Source of the DNA: Lucinisca nassula
Lineage: Eukaryota > Mollusca > Bivalvia > Lucinida > Lucinidae
Assembly (NCBI GenBank): GCA_963580285.1
Contig: OY757024.1
Coordinates: forward strand, 120,714,045 to 120,778,044
Length of the DNA stretch: 64,000 bases
Reading direction: 5' to 3'
The notes below the pieces were generated by a model. The model was given only the letters and a program-made list of their open reading frames with translations. It was not told where the DNA came from and did no database searches. Of this stretch, positions 10,580 through 21,484 are shown one piece after another. The position numbers and the translations under genes are program-made. Numbering within the stretch: position 1 is the stretch's first letter; each line of letters begins with the position of its first letter.

Positions 10580-10891
10580 TTTGTTTGTTTTTTTTTATTT
10601 GAGGTTTTACGTCCCCGTCAACACTGTAAAGGTCATTTTGGAGACGTTGCTTCCAATTTTGTGGGACTTTTACCCGACATTGAGATGAAATGACATCTCA
10701 AGCCCTGTCCCCTAATGAAACCAAATTGAATAGGGTTTATTAGCATGGACGGTCCGCCTCGCACCGCGGTTCCTGGACAGGCTTAGATCCTCTAAGCGGT
10801 TTACCAGTACTAGTGTGCGGGCCGGATTCAGCTCTGCGTGGAAGCATCATGCAGCCCATATATTTCTTCAAGCCCCTATGGGCGGGGGCTT
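10580..10891 (+). mobile_element. SINE-like family S element, first of a tandem pair
   Basis: Starts with a T-rich stretch then TTTGAGGTTTTACGTCCCCG and ends GGCGGGGGCTT. Flanked on both sides by ACATCAGGGTCAG (10567-10579 and 10892-10904). No clear pol III boxes. About 312 bp. Confidence 0.8.
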
Positions 10892-10904
10892 ACATCAGGG
10901 TCAG

Positions 10905-11191
10905 TTGGTTGATTGATTTGAGGTTTAACGTCCCCGTCAACACTGTAAAGGTCATTTTGGAGACGTTGCTTCCAATTTTGTGGGACTTTTACCCGACATT
11001 GAGATGAAATGACATCTCAAGCCCTGTCGCCTAATGAAACCAATAGGGTTTATTAGCATGGACGGTCCGCCTCGCACCGTGGATCCTGGACAGGCTTAGA
11101 TCCTCTAAGCGGTTTACCACTACTAGTTCAGCTCTGCGTGGAAGCATCATGCAGCCCATATATTTCTTCAAGCCACTATGGGCGGGGGCTT
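10905..11191 (+). mobile_element. SINE-like family S element, second of the tandem pair
   Basis: The same element as its left neighbour, about 287 bp, sharing the middle ACATCAGGGTCAG and followed by a third copy of it (11192-11204). Confidence 0.8.
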
Positions 11192-11204
11192 ACATCAGGG
11201 TCAG

Positions 11205-12005
11205 AACATAAATTTCTATCCCAGGGTAAAATCACGGATTTCCTTCTCTGGTGTGCAAGAAAGTAAGATTTACAGACCACCTTTAGGACTGTTCAAAAGT
11301 TTCTGACCAGAGGACATTGAACGCAGAAAACACAAAAATGAATAACTTCAATCACTAAATAAGCTTTTTGAAGCAGAATTGGTCTTAATCTCAGGTGGTC
11401 TTAATAGCGCAATTTCATTGTACGCATTTGCCATTACCAATCAGAAGTGAAATATTTTTTAAGGTGCTGTGAAATAAATTTGATTGTTTTAACTCATAGA
11501 AAAAAAAACCTGTTAGAACTGTTTAACTGTTTCATTATCTCCCTTTCGTTGATTCAAGAAGGACAGCAGTGTAAGTGTCTGGCGACAGAATGCATTGTAG
11601 TGGTTAACCGCTTACGTATAAGCCTGTCCAGAGAAAGTGTGGATAGGCAAACTTATCGGCTCAAAATTACCTAAATAGTGTTGAATGGGCCTTTAACATC
11701 CAGTACAAGCAAGCAAACAAACAATTAGGCAAATTACTGTATATTAAAATGGCTGTCATTTATCTAATAGAAAACAACATTAGAAAATACATCAATCAGG
11801 ACATAAAAAGTTTGAAGATCGAGCGCAATCTGCTCCTGAATTGGCAATCTGATCATGGTCAGCTGTAGTTAAGTATCATCAAAGTGATTCCTAGCATCCC
11901 ATTTTTTACCAAAAATGGTAGGCCCAAATAAGACGCCGCGGAACGAGTCGTCAGACTAGAGTCTCCCCTGTTTGTATACAAATACGGGACTTATGACCAT
12001 CTTTG
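11205..12005. other. No gene; one dispersed repeat segment
   Basis: 11565-11690 matches 34615-34735 (ctggcgacagaatg, cttacgtataagcctgtccag, acctaaatagtgttg), so it is a dispersed repeat of unknown type. The rest is unique. Confidence 0.5.
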
Positions 12006-12175
12006 GTGACCGTTGTACCTGCAATTTGAGACTCCCGCCAATCGGGACTTCGAGAAATAGGTTCGGCTGCATGTTGCTTCTACTCAGACCTGAAAACGCA
12101 CATGAGTACTGGTAAACCGCTTAGATTTTCTAAGCCTGCCCAGGAGGAGCAGTGTGAGACAGAGCGTCCATGATA
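12006..12175 (-). mobile_element. Family S SINE-like element, decayed, inverted
   Basis: The reverse complement preserves the AGGCTTAGA, CTAAGCGGTTTACCAGTACT and CAGG segments of the 10580 copy. Confidence 0.6.
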
Positions 12176-12197
12176 GCCAAAAAGTCTAAAAAAATCC

Positions 12198-12441
12198 TTA
12201 CTGACAGTCGACTGGCAATAGCCAAAATACGTTGAAATGTCTATTGCCAGTCGACTGTCACTAGCCATTTTAATTATTTTGGCTATTGCCAGTCGACTGG
12301 CACTAGCCATTTTACCGTATTTTGGCTATTACCAGTCGACTGCCACTAGCCATTTTTACGTATTTTGGATATTGCCAGTCGACTGTCACTAGCCAATTCA
12401 ACGTATTTTGACTATTGCCAGTCGACTGTCAATAGCCACTC
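12198..12441. repeat. Array of GCCAGTCGACTGGC palindromes, copy 2
   Basis: Six palindromes spaced ~45-50 bp with the same flanking words (AATAGCC, ACTAGCC, ACGTATTTTGG) as at 4242-4512. Confidence 0.9.
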
Positions 12442-12521
12442 CGTTTTATTTATTTATTTGATTTATTTATTTGATTTTTTTATTTATTAATCACAGTTTT
12501 AGTGAAAATTCTATATTTAGA

Positions 12522-12807
12522 CATCACGTAAACACGGCTATATAATTTTACTCCCCCCCCCCCCCCACCACTTCAACCCCATTTTTATATAGTAAAACTG
12601 TGGTTTACAGGGGTAAACCTTATTTTTCTTATTTCTGCTCTACAATATAGCCAAAATACTTAAAAATGGCTAGTGACAGTCGACTGGCAATAGCCATTTC
12701 AACGTTTTTTGAGCAGAAATAAGAAAAATATCACAAATTTTCATCTCAAATTTTTTTTGTCGGCGATAAAGGTTACACTGTATTTGTATAGGTTAGTTTT
12801 CGAAATG
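12522..12807. mobile_element. Family H MITE, copy 5, with a foreign palindromic core
   Basis: The outer halves are family H: start CATCACGTAAACACGG, inner joints TTTCTGCTC (to 12640) and GAGCAGAAAT (from 12711), end GGTTAGTTTTCGAAATG. The expected GAACCGCC core is absent. Positions 12641-12710 are instead one unit of the SalI-type palindrome. Confidence 0.85.
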
Positions 12808-12916
12808 AAAATAATGGGACCATGAAAGTGTCTTTGAGACAGAGGAACATCATTTAGATAACACAGCTGCGGAGTTTAATGCGTTCTTTTGCATCTAAAA
12901 ATATTATAAGTTACAT

Positions 12917-13054
12917 TGATTCTTGACGGGAAACATGGGAACACATTCCCCGCCTGACAGCGATATTTCCCCGAGGCGTTAGGTGAGTTAGGCGAGGGTA
13001 AATATCACTTTCAAGCGGGGAATGTGATCCCACTTTCCCCGTCAAGAATCAAAT
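12917..13054. repeat. Fold-back with ~58-bp arms
   Basis: The left arm (TTGATTCTTGACGGG...ACATTCCCCGC...GATATTTCCC) and right arm (its inverse, ending CCCGTCAAGAATCAA) pair over about 58 bp with few mismatches around a short asymmetric centre. Probably a separate small MITE. Confidence 0.8.
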
Positions 13055-13084
13055 TAATGCATTTGTTATACTGGAAAGCTTTTT

Positions 13085-13364
13085 CATTACGATAACACAC
13101 CCGTGCGTCATAGTGCATTTTTTCACATCTCAAATATGGCCATTTGTTTTATTAAAACCCGTGATATTTTTCTTACAAATACTGCAAACATAGGTTGTGG
13201 GTGCTCGTTAAAATCGCCTCATTGAGGCGGTTCTAACGAGTACCCACAAACTATGTCTTGGAGTAAAAATAAGAAAAATAATGTATACCCCCGTAAACAC
13301 CAGTTTTCTCTATATAACGTGGGGTATAGGGGGGTCTTCATTTCACGGACTTGTTCACGTGATG
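13085..13364. mobile_element. Family H MITE, copy 6 (intact length)
   Basis: Starts CATTACGATAACACACCC, core ATCGCCTCA / TGAGGCGGTTC, ends TTGTTCACGTGATG. Confidence 0.85.
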
Positions 13365-14580
13365 GACGACATTTTATAAAGTGCTGGAATGTTTTCCAAA
13401 GGATCCTTTTGTAGCGGACGTCATCAAAAGTACGTTTACATTTGACGTCATCAAGCGTGCCCTTCGATGATCACGGTGCTCAGTGGGAAAATGTTTACGT
13501 CATGTTATATCGGCAAACAATGACAAAGCACTGAACGAATGAAAAACTATCAAAGATTTTTTTGTTTGTTTACTGGCCGGAAATTATTGTGGTGCATGGA
13601 ATTATTTTGGTTTTATTGCTTATCAACTGCATTAAAGCCAAGCTAGCGGACATCACAATTCAGCGAAGACAAGAGCGACATGGGTATATATGTTTGCTCA
13701 CGGGGTATATAGGAAATACATGAATAGTGTCTTTAATAATAAAATATAATCGGTGAGCCTTAGACAATTTTATAGGATCGAGCTTTAGCGAGCCCCTTTA
13801 AAATTGTCGGGGCGAACCGATTGTATTTGCTTAACAAAGACACTATCAATGAGTTTAGTTTATATTTGCGACAATTCAAAACAATCAATGGGTTTTGCAA
13901 TAATTTAGCAAATTTAAGAAAAAAAAGACTGCATACAGTGTGGCATGTTAAGCGACATTCAGTGCCATGGCGCGCACACGTAGTATAACGTGACGTCAAC
14001 GAGTGCAAAGTTTCTGATGTCAACGCGCCACAAAGACGTAGGAAACAACACGGACACTTGAATAAAAGTTTCTCAGCGCTTTACTTTCTGTATGAAAATC
14101 TGCAAATAAATAGTTTATTGGCATAAGTTTAATTTGTAGGTCCAATGTGGTCTTCGTACCTTTATAGTGGCCCAATGTATATAAAATTGGTATCAAAATA
14201 AACATAGAAATCTTATCTCCACAATGAGACCTATTATCCTTTTCTAAACCATGTACATGTACTTTTTGCACCAGGGCAACTCAAATACCACTTGGGTCAG
14301 TCGCATTTTGATCTATCTGGATCACGATATATTTTAGCAGTTTTGACTTCGTTCACGGTGCCACAGATACGGAGAGTGAAAACCCGGCTTCAGTTATGAG
14401 GAGTTATCATTTGAATGTCATAAAATTGCTTTCTTACCAACATACATTGCAAACTCATATCATAAAACTTCGATTTCTAGACTTCAGTAGAACGACAGCC
14501 ATTTTCACGCACTTGGCGGACTTGTTTACATAAAGCGCCTCAATGACGTGGAATGACGTGCCAAAATTAAAGCGACATCT
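13365..14580. other. No gene; weak inverted repeat at 13726-13848
   Basis: tagtgtcttt...aatataatcggt is mirrored by accgattgtattt...aaagacacta. Otherwise unique. Two short minus-strand frames (13760-14023 and 14020-14271) show no domain. Confidence 0.45.
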
Positions 14581-15850
14581 GATGATCTGTTATTAATGTC
14601 GAACTACCCGGCTGAGTTACAGCTTATGTTAAGTAAAAGTTTCAGAAATTCTGGCAGAAACAAGTGCACCTTTCATCCATGTAAATGCTGTATTATAAGA
14701 CACAATGTCAATGCAAGGCAATTGAAATCTGAAACAGTATCAACTTGGACCCTGGGTACTAACCCAATGTCTGTAAAAGAAAACTCTGAACATTTAGGGC
14801 TTATACGTGGTTGTTCGTTTGAAGGTCAGGCCAATGTGACCAATAGAATCAGTTTGGCAAGACGCACTTTGTACTCTCTTATAAAGACAGGAATGCATGG
14901 TTCCAATGGCCTAAACCCAAAGGTATCTCATAAAATGTATCAGTGTTATGTCCTACCTAGACTACTTTTTGGTCTTGAAACAATATTTCTATTGAAAAAG
15001 CATATCAAAATGTGGACACACTTCGAAAATTACAAGCTCTTCCAAATAGAACTTCCTGTGCTGCAGTGCTCCTATTGTTAGGTGCTCTGCCGCTGGAGGC
15101 TGAACTAGATAAGAGACATTTAAGCTTATTGTTCTCCTGTTTAAAATCTGGTAACTCTAAACTTGTCTCCCTGGCAAAAAGACAATCTTTATTCTATGAC
15201 TTTGAAGGAAGAAGTTTTTTACGAGAGTACATTGTATGTTGGATAAGTATGGGCTACCAGGTATAGATTCTATATGTAACCTGGATATTTCAAAAGATCA
15301 GTGGAAAATTAAAACAAAATATGCAATAAGGCAATATTGGTCTGAGAAATTACGCTTAGATGCATATGAAAAATCAACACTCAAATATTGTAATATCCCA
15401 TGTCTGCGGATCGGACAGACTCATCATGCATGGGACTCGATTGAATCTACAAGGTTGGAAGTACGGAATGGAGTTATAAAATGTCGTATTGTTACAGCAA
15501 CTTACATAGTACAAACACTACGCTCAAAATTCAACCAGTACCAAATTGATTCCACATGTCCCTTGTGTCGAGTTGAAGATGAGGATATCGAGCATATGCT
15601 TCTACGTTTTTCTACTAGAAAAAAACCTTTTAAGAAACTTAAAGACTATATTGTCAGCATAACAGACATAAATTTCTGGAGATCATTTTTCTCAAATACA
15701 GAGAACCTTATTAAATTGATAATCGACTTTAGTCAACTCACGGAATTACAAACAGTTGCCAACATGGATATCTCAAATGTTGAAAGACTATCAAGAAACT
15801 TGTGCTTCGCGTTACACACAAAAAGGCTAAATAAGTTAAATGAGGGGTGA
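14581..15850 (+). pseudogene. Non-LTR retrotransposon RT C-terminal third, two frameshifts
   Basis: Three frames join into one protein region: 14581 to about 15010, about 15012-15235, and 15236-15850. The copy starts exactly at the catalytic box: GATGAT at 14581-14586 gives DD of Y-x-DD followed by LLLM. Next come the thumb-like part (LARRTLYSLIKTGMHGSNGLNP, YVLPRLLFGLE), a LLLGALPLEAELDKR segment, and a C-terminal zinc knuckle CPLC-x7-EHMLL in which the last Cys is Phe. These are known traits of Jockey/CR1-related LINEs. A target-primed 5' truncation followed by decay explains the form. Confidence 0.8.
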
Positions 15851-16615
15851 ATACCGGTGTTAACGACACTATAATCTGGTTGCTGCCATATGTATATACG
15901 TCAGTGTATAGTTGTGTATATAAACTTTTTAAAACCTATTTTACCTAAACATTTTTAACGGAGATCAATGGTCAATACCATTTTATGGGTGCTCCCAGCG
16001 GTTGGAGGAAAATACTCTTAAAGAAAGAAGAATGGCGCAAAATTAAGGGCCGTAACTACGTAAAACGATGTTTTTCGTTCTTCATTCTATTCTCAAGAAG
16101 ACTGTAAAATCTTCTGAATGCGCGAGATAAGAACATCCACATTCTTCCCGTCACTTAGTATAGTAAGTTGTTATTAGATTCCGATGAATACAGATTTTTT
16201 TTACCTCAGCAGGACTGTCAGGATCGACTGTTTTTGGACGATTGTAAGAAGGACGGCGGTGTATCATTTTGAGAATGCTTACAGTAACTTACTCATTTGC
16301 ATACCGCATGTTAAAACTATATTCAGCCAAGAAATTCCACAAACGTTTATTTTTCAGTTTAATATTTTGTATTTTAATATTTTTCAAACATTAACTTAGG
16401 AGTTATTTTATAGTTGCATCTTACATCTTTATTTTAATAAATAACCAATGGTAAATCACGAGGAAGACAACAACAAAAAAGAGGCTCCATTGGGGGTATT
16501 TGGATGTTGTTTGGAGTGTGTAAAAATATTACTTCATGCGATTTATTCCGTCAATGCTCTCTAATATGGGCCTATGTCTATAAAGTGACAAAAAGGCGGC
16601 CTCAAATGCAAAATT
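15851..16615. other. No gene seen
   Basis: AT-rich sequence downstream of the truncated LINE; no tail motif or target duplication could be fixed. The 71-codon frame at 16184 is unsupported. Confidence 0.4.
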
Positions 16616-16619
16616 ATCC

Positions 16620-17495
16620 AATTTAGCCCAGGCTGAAAGAATTACAGAATAACAGCATGCTGGAAGACTGGTCTCATCTCTGAATAGGGATGAGACCACA
16701 TTATTTAGGAAAATGATAAATTCATGGCAAATCTAAAAATGTGGTCTCACTCCTATAAAGAGAAGAAAATCTGGTCTCACCTTAAATAACATACGTAAAG
16801 TCTGGGCTGAAGGAATGTGGTCTCATCTCTATATAGGGAAGAGACCACATTAGTAAGGAAAATGATAAATTCATGGCAAATCTAAAAAATGTGGTCTCAC
16901 TTCTATATAGAGAAGAAAATCTGATCTCATCTTAAATCACATACTAAAATCCTGGGCTGAAGGGATGTGGTCTCATCTCTATACAGGGATGAGACCACAT
17001 TATTTAGGAAAATGATAAATTCATGACAAATCTAAAAAATGTGGTCTCAATCCTATATAGAGAAGAAAATCTGGTCTCACCTCAAATAACATACTAAAAG
17101 TCTGGGCTGAAGGAATGTGGTCTCATCTCTATATAGGGATGAGACCACATTAGTAAGGAAAATGATAAATTCATGGCAAATCTAAAAAATGAGGTCTCAC
17201 TCCTATATAGAGAAGAAAATCTGGTCTCACCTTAAATCACATACTAAAATCCTGGGCTGAAGGAATGTGGTCTCATCTCTATACAGGGATGAGACCACAT
17301 TATTTAGGAAAATGATAAATTCATGACAAATCTAAAAAATGTGGTCTCACTCCCTATATATAAAAGAAATTGTGGTCTCACCCTAAATAACATACTAAAA
17401 GCCTGGGCTAAAATGAGACCACAATATTTATGAAAATGATAAATTCAAGGAGAAAAAAAACCCTGGGCTGAAGGATTGTGGTCTCAATAATTTGG
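16620..17495 (+). repeat. 150-bp satellite, 5-6 units, with inverted GGTCTC / GAGACC pairs
   Basis: The word TGGGCTGAAGG recurs at about 16804, 16954, 17104, 17254 and 17404, an exact 150-bp period, with partial units at both ends. Each unit carries TGTGGTCTCAT and ATGAGACCACA around CTCTATATAGGG, forming a hairpin, and a third GTGGTCTCAC. Confidence 0.9.
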
Positions 17496-18529
17496 TCACC
17501 CATTATAAAAAAAAACTTAAGTTGATGCCTATTATTATTCGACACGCTACATATTCGGAATGAATCTAATTTTGATCATGATTAGGGCCCAATTATTCTG
17601 TATGTTAATTAGGATAACTTCGCATGCCTCTAAAAACGATCCAGAAATCCTATTGGTAAAAGCTAAAAATCTTGTTGTGCTTTAGAATGCTTACAGCACC
17701 CTTCAAAAAATATGAATGAATGGTCACGTTGTCTCTTTCATCCAAGTTAATCGAAGCTTGCATGTTCGTAACGACCAGAGAGCTAAATTTTGCATTTGAT
17801 CGTAAAATGCAGACATTTTAAAGAATTTACCGTCATCGTCAGATGAACAGTATCTCTAGTTAAGTCATGCAAATTAGAGAAAAACAGTTGCTACCCCCTT
17901 GCACTAGAAAGCAAAATGGCGGAGCAGAAGCGGAAAAATTTCCATACCCTACCTCAGTTCATCCGATCCTAGCCGACCCTCCTTCTGCCAAGGCTATCAT
18001 TTTTCTTTGTGATATTAGAGATGAGATATTGAAGTTTGTTTTAAGACCTTATTTGGTGTGATTCACCGTCTTATAAGGCAGGGGACCACATTGGACCTAC
18101 AAATTAAACTTTTACCAGTTTATTTTAGCTTTACAAAGTATTTAAGAGGTTGAGAGGCAACTGCAGTAGCAGTGCGCAGTTATTCCAACGGGCCATTCAA
18201 ACCAGGAAAAGCCGAGAAAGTAAGACTTAAGTTGAAATTTCTGAAAATCTGTTTAAATATTGCAAAGATTTTAACTTGCAGTTTCGTTGTTTTCCCATGT
18301 ATGAAAGGCTGCATGTTATTGTTTATACTTGTAAAATAGGGACCTGAAAAGTAGGTCCGGTCTATAAACGGTCACTAGACGTATTATAGGCCAGTAGAAG
18401 GTATTATAGGTCATTACCGATTAAAGCGTGCAGTTATTCGACCCCCTTTATCAGGTTACTAGAATGCCTGATTGCGGTATAAATGGAAAATAATTGCCCT
18501 TGTGCTGTCTAATTACAAGCCTGGACATT
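17496..18529. other. No gene recognised
   Basis: Unique, AT-rich. The 64-codon frame at 17867-18061 has no family signature. 18340-18450 contains short direct repeats (ggtcactagacgtattatagg, ggtcattaccg). Confidence 0.4.
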
Positions 18530-18662
18530 TCTTTGCAGTATAACAAGTCATCTTTCTGACAAGAATGTTGGATATTTTTACTATTTCTCGTGCAAACATA
18601 GATTGTAGGTGCTCTCTAGAACCACCTAGATAAGGCGGTTCCAACTACAACCCACACTCCAG

Positions 18663-19487
18663 TCTGTTTTAGCTCACCTGACCGAAGGTCATAGTGAGCT
18701 TTTGTGAATGTGAGATGTCGGGCGGCGTCGTGCGTCGTCCGTGCGTAAACTGTTCTTGCGAACATATTACAGGCCACAGCTTTGGCTCAATCATCATCAA
18801 CTTTGGTCAGCATGATCAACATGACAAAAACTTGTGAACACACTAGAGGCCATAATTTTAGTGCAATCATCACCAAACTTGCTCAGAGTGATTATCTTGA
18901 CAATAGCTCGGTCAAGTCTGAATATCGGTCATGTCGGGCCAGACAGTAGTCCAGTAGGTCAAATCATAGAAAAACCTTGTGAACACACTAGAGGCTACAG
19001 TCATCAATCTAGCTCAGAACGATCATCTTTATAATATCTCGGTCAAGTTTGACTATGGGTAATGTCGGATCAAAAAGAAGTTCAAAAAGAAGGTATTAAA
19101 AAAACCTTGTGAACACATTTGAGGCCATCGTTTTAGTCCGATAATCATCAGATTTGCTCAGAATGATCATCTTGAAAATATCTTGGTCAGATTCGAATAG
19201 GGGTCATGTCGTGTCAAAAAAAAGGCCCGAAGGTCAAATCACTGAAAAAAATCTTGTGAACACACTAGCGGTCACAGTTTTGGTCCGATCATCTTCAAAC
19301 GTGATCAGAATGATCATCTGGACAATATCTCCGTCAGGTTCGAATATGGAACAAGTGGGGTGAAAAATAAATCAGTAGTTCAAATAGTAGTAAAAACCTT
19401 CTGAACACATAAGAGGCCACATTTTTGGTCCAATTCTACAATAACGATCAGGTGAGCGATCCGGGGCCACTATGGCCCTCTTGTTTG
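18663..19487. mobile_element. Array-bearing element with TTTTAGCTCACCTGA / CAGGTGAGC ends
   Basis: Inverted ends TTTTAGCTCACCTGA (18667) and CAGGTGAGCGATCC (19450) are followed by GGGCCACTATGGCCCTCTTG. Near the left end lies GTCGTGCGTCGTCCGTGCG. About five ~145-bp units carry CCTTGTGAACACACTAGAGGC and ATCATCTTGACAATATCTCGG. Confidence 0.8.
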
Positions 19488-19675
19488 ACAGAAACTAGAA
19501 TCATCACATTCGTAATCAGGGCCCCGCGAGAGCATGCGTTTTGGGGAGAGAGGTGTGGAGTGTGTGTGGGGGAGGGGTAAATGAGAAGAAGGGTTTAGAC
19601 ATACAATCAGGTTGGCCTGTCGGTAGTCTGACTGTGTCTTGCTCGTTAGTTTAAGCATCAATTGCATGGGTTTAA

Positions 19676-19734
19676 GTGAGTGAGTGAGTTTTAGTTTTAC
19701 GTCCCACCAACAGCTAAGGTCATACTGAGACGGG
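19676..19734 (+). mobile_element. 59-bp SINE head insertion with 15-bp target duplication
   Basis: ATTGCATGGGTTTAA occurs at 19661-19675 and again at 19735-19749. The 59 bp between (GAGTGAG repeat, TTTTACGTCCCACC, AGGTCATACTGAGACGG) resemble the first ~55 bp of family S (TTTTACGTCCCCG...AGGTCATTTTGGAGACG). Confidence 0.8.
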
Positions 19735-19749
19735 ATTGCATGGGTTTAA

Positions 19750-20510
19750 TACTATGGCGGATGTAAAAGATTTTAAGTTGATAAAGGGGCATAAGTCAAA
19801 ATTTATTAAGCTAGAGTGTTGCTCATTGCTTCCCATGTGTGTATTGTCACTGTCAATAGGTACAGCAAGTTTCATTGAAATATCTGCAACGGTTTTGAAA
19901 TTACGAGGAAAGAAGATGAAAAAATGCTGAAAATTTGAATTTTACAAAGGGCCATAACTCTAACAATTTGTGGCTGGAGTAACATAACTTTACAAAACTG
20001 TTAATTGCTGTTGTGACCTTATGTTTGAAGTTTGAATTTGATGCGTTTCACGGTTTGCAACTTATTAAGAAAAAAAAAAAAAAAAAAAAAAAAAACAAAG
20101 ATGAAAAATGTTGAAGGAAAGATGGACCAATAAAGGGGCATAAGTAAAAAATTTGTTAAGGTTGAGTTGTTGGCCTTTGCTACACACGTTTCATTTGAAT
20201 GTCTATACAGGTTTGGACATTACGACGAAAAAAAGATGAAAAATGGTGAAATTTTATTTTTTTCAAGGGGGCCGTAACTCTGCCAATATTGTAGCCAGAG
20301 TTACTTCTATTTTACATAACTTGACTTACAATTGCGCACTGTTGTTGTGACCTTATGTTTAAAGTTTGAAGTTGATGCGTTTCACGGTTTGTAAGTTATT
20401 AAGAAAAAGACTTGAAAACTGTGGACGGAAAGACTAACAGACAGATAGACTGGCGGACAAGTCGATTACTCTAGGCCATCCGCAAACAAAAATTGCAGGG
20501 CCCTAATAAA
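19750..20510 (+). mobile_element. Array element with ~300-bp units and GGACGG tail
   Basis: Two units share GGGGCATAAGT, GTTAAGGTTGAGTTG-like, GGGCCATAACTCT and ATGCGTTTCACGGTTTG. The tail is GTGGACGGAAAGACTAACAGAC then GGCGGACAAG and ends GCAGGGCCCTAAT. An internal A-run lies at about 20070-20094. Confidence 0.65.
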
Positions 20511-20637
20511 GAAAATACTATTTACCGCTGTAAACTCCAGTTTTCCCGATATAAAGTGTTAGACAATGGCGCATGAGCCGCTGGGGGTGTAAATCATAAA
20601 ACCAGGTCATGAAGGCTAACAGAGTGGCAGATATAGA

Positions 20638-21240
20638 GGATCTTACATGAGTGTTGATGTATTATTGAATTTATTAAATGAGTTGAGGAAAAGGAATAAA
20701 ATGCGAGGCTCTGCCGAGCATTTTATTCCTTTTCTTCAACGAGTTTAATAAATTCAATTAAACATGAGCACGAATGCAAGATTCTGTTTATCATCTGACA
20801 TTTAAAACGCATTTTATTCACGATGGTTTAATAAAAATGTCAATGTTCCGCCATAAGTGAACGCTACGTCATTAAGGACGTCGTAAATGTAACTTTACGG
20901 TGCGTATCTAACTAATTTGCATATTTAATCCACTATTGGGTTATCGAATTTATTACATGACGATATTACATTCCCAGACGCGACGTCATATAGGCCCCGT
21001 CAAGAGATTTTGGTCTTTATCGCCTAGGCGAGCAGCAAAGGTTCAGGCGAGCCTGCGCATCCGCGCAGTCTCGCTAGAACCTTCGCTGCTCGCTCATACA
21101 AGCAGTGAATCAAGAGGAACCTTCAGACAGAAAGCCATATCCCTGGCCCCTCTGAATGGCTGAGCATGTGCAGTTAAAATTTGTCATGACGGAATGCTCG
21201 AAGACACAAATTCGCTTGGCGGGGCTCATATGATAAAATG
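20638..21240 (+). mobile_element. Family K MITE, copy 1, with family G MITE inserted
   Basis: Starts tagAGGATCTTACATGAG. The core is a ~40-bp-arm hairpin (TTTATTAAATGAGTTGAGG ... CAACGAGTTTAATAAATTC) and the end is GACGCGACGTCATATGATAA. The GACGTCATAT / ATATGATAA join is interrupted at 20992-21227 by a family G MITE. Confidence 0.8.
20992..21227 (-). mobile_element. Family G MITE, copy 2, 4-bp target duplication ATAT
   Basis: Inverted relative to copy 1. ATAT precedes (20988-20991) and follows (21228-21231); removal restores the normal end of the family K element, so the boundaries are firm. Confidence 0.9.
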
Positions 21241-21245
21241 GGGAT

Positions 21246-21480
21246 ATTAACCCATTGTAGACTGGTGGACACTTCAATTGCTATATTGTGGACAAGTCCA
21301 TTTGTCATATAAGGGTTATCAGGCCTCTTTGGTTCGTTCTTATTCTATTTTTTGGTGGAACATCCTGTTAGCAAATAGTACAGGCCCAGGTCAGATGCCG
21401 CGTTCTGCTGCGTGTTTGCCAAGGTATTCCTTTAGAGGTTTCCTGCCTACAATGTTTTTTTTTTTCAATCTTCTGTAAAA
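21246..21480. mobile_element. Half of a TTAA-type palindromic MITE
   Basis: TTAACCC at about 21248 and GCAAATAGTACAGGCCCAGG..GCCGCG..GTTTGCC resemble the element at 37173-37393. The right end is lost. Confidence 0.45.
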
Positions 21481-21484
21481 CAAA

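Larger units (their letters stand above)
18530..20590. mobile_element. Family H MITE, copy 7, split by array elements
   Basis: The left half and core lie at 18530-18662 (gatatttttact...gcaaacatag, core GAACCACCTAG / AAGGCGGTTCC). The right half resumes at about 20511-20590 (AGAAAATACTATTTACCGC, GTAAACTCCAGTTTTCCC). The 1.85 kb between is younger sequence. Confidence 0.6.
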
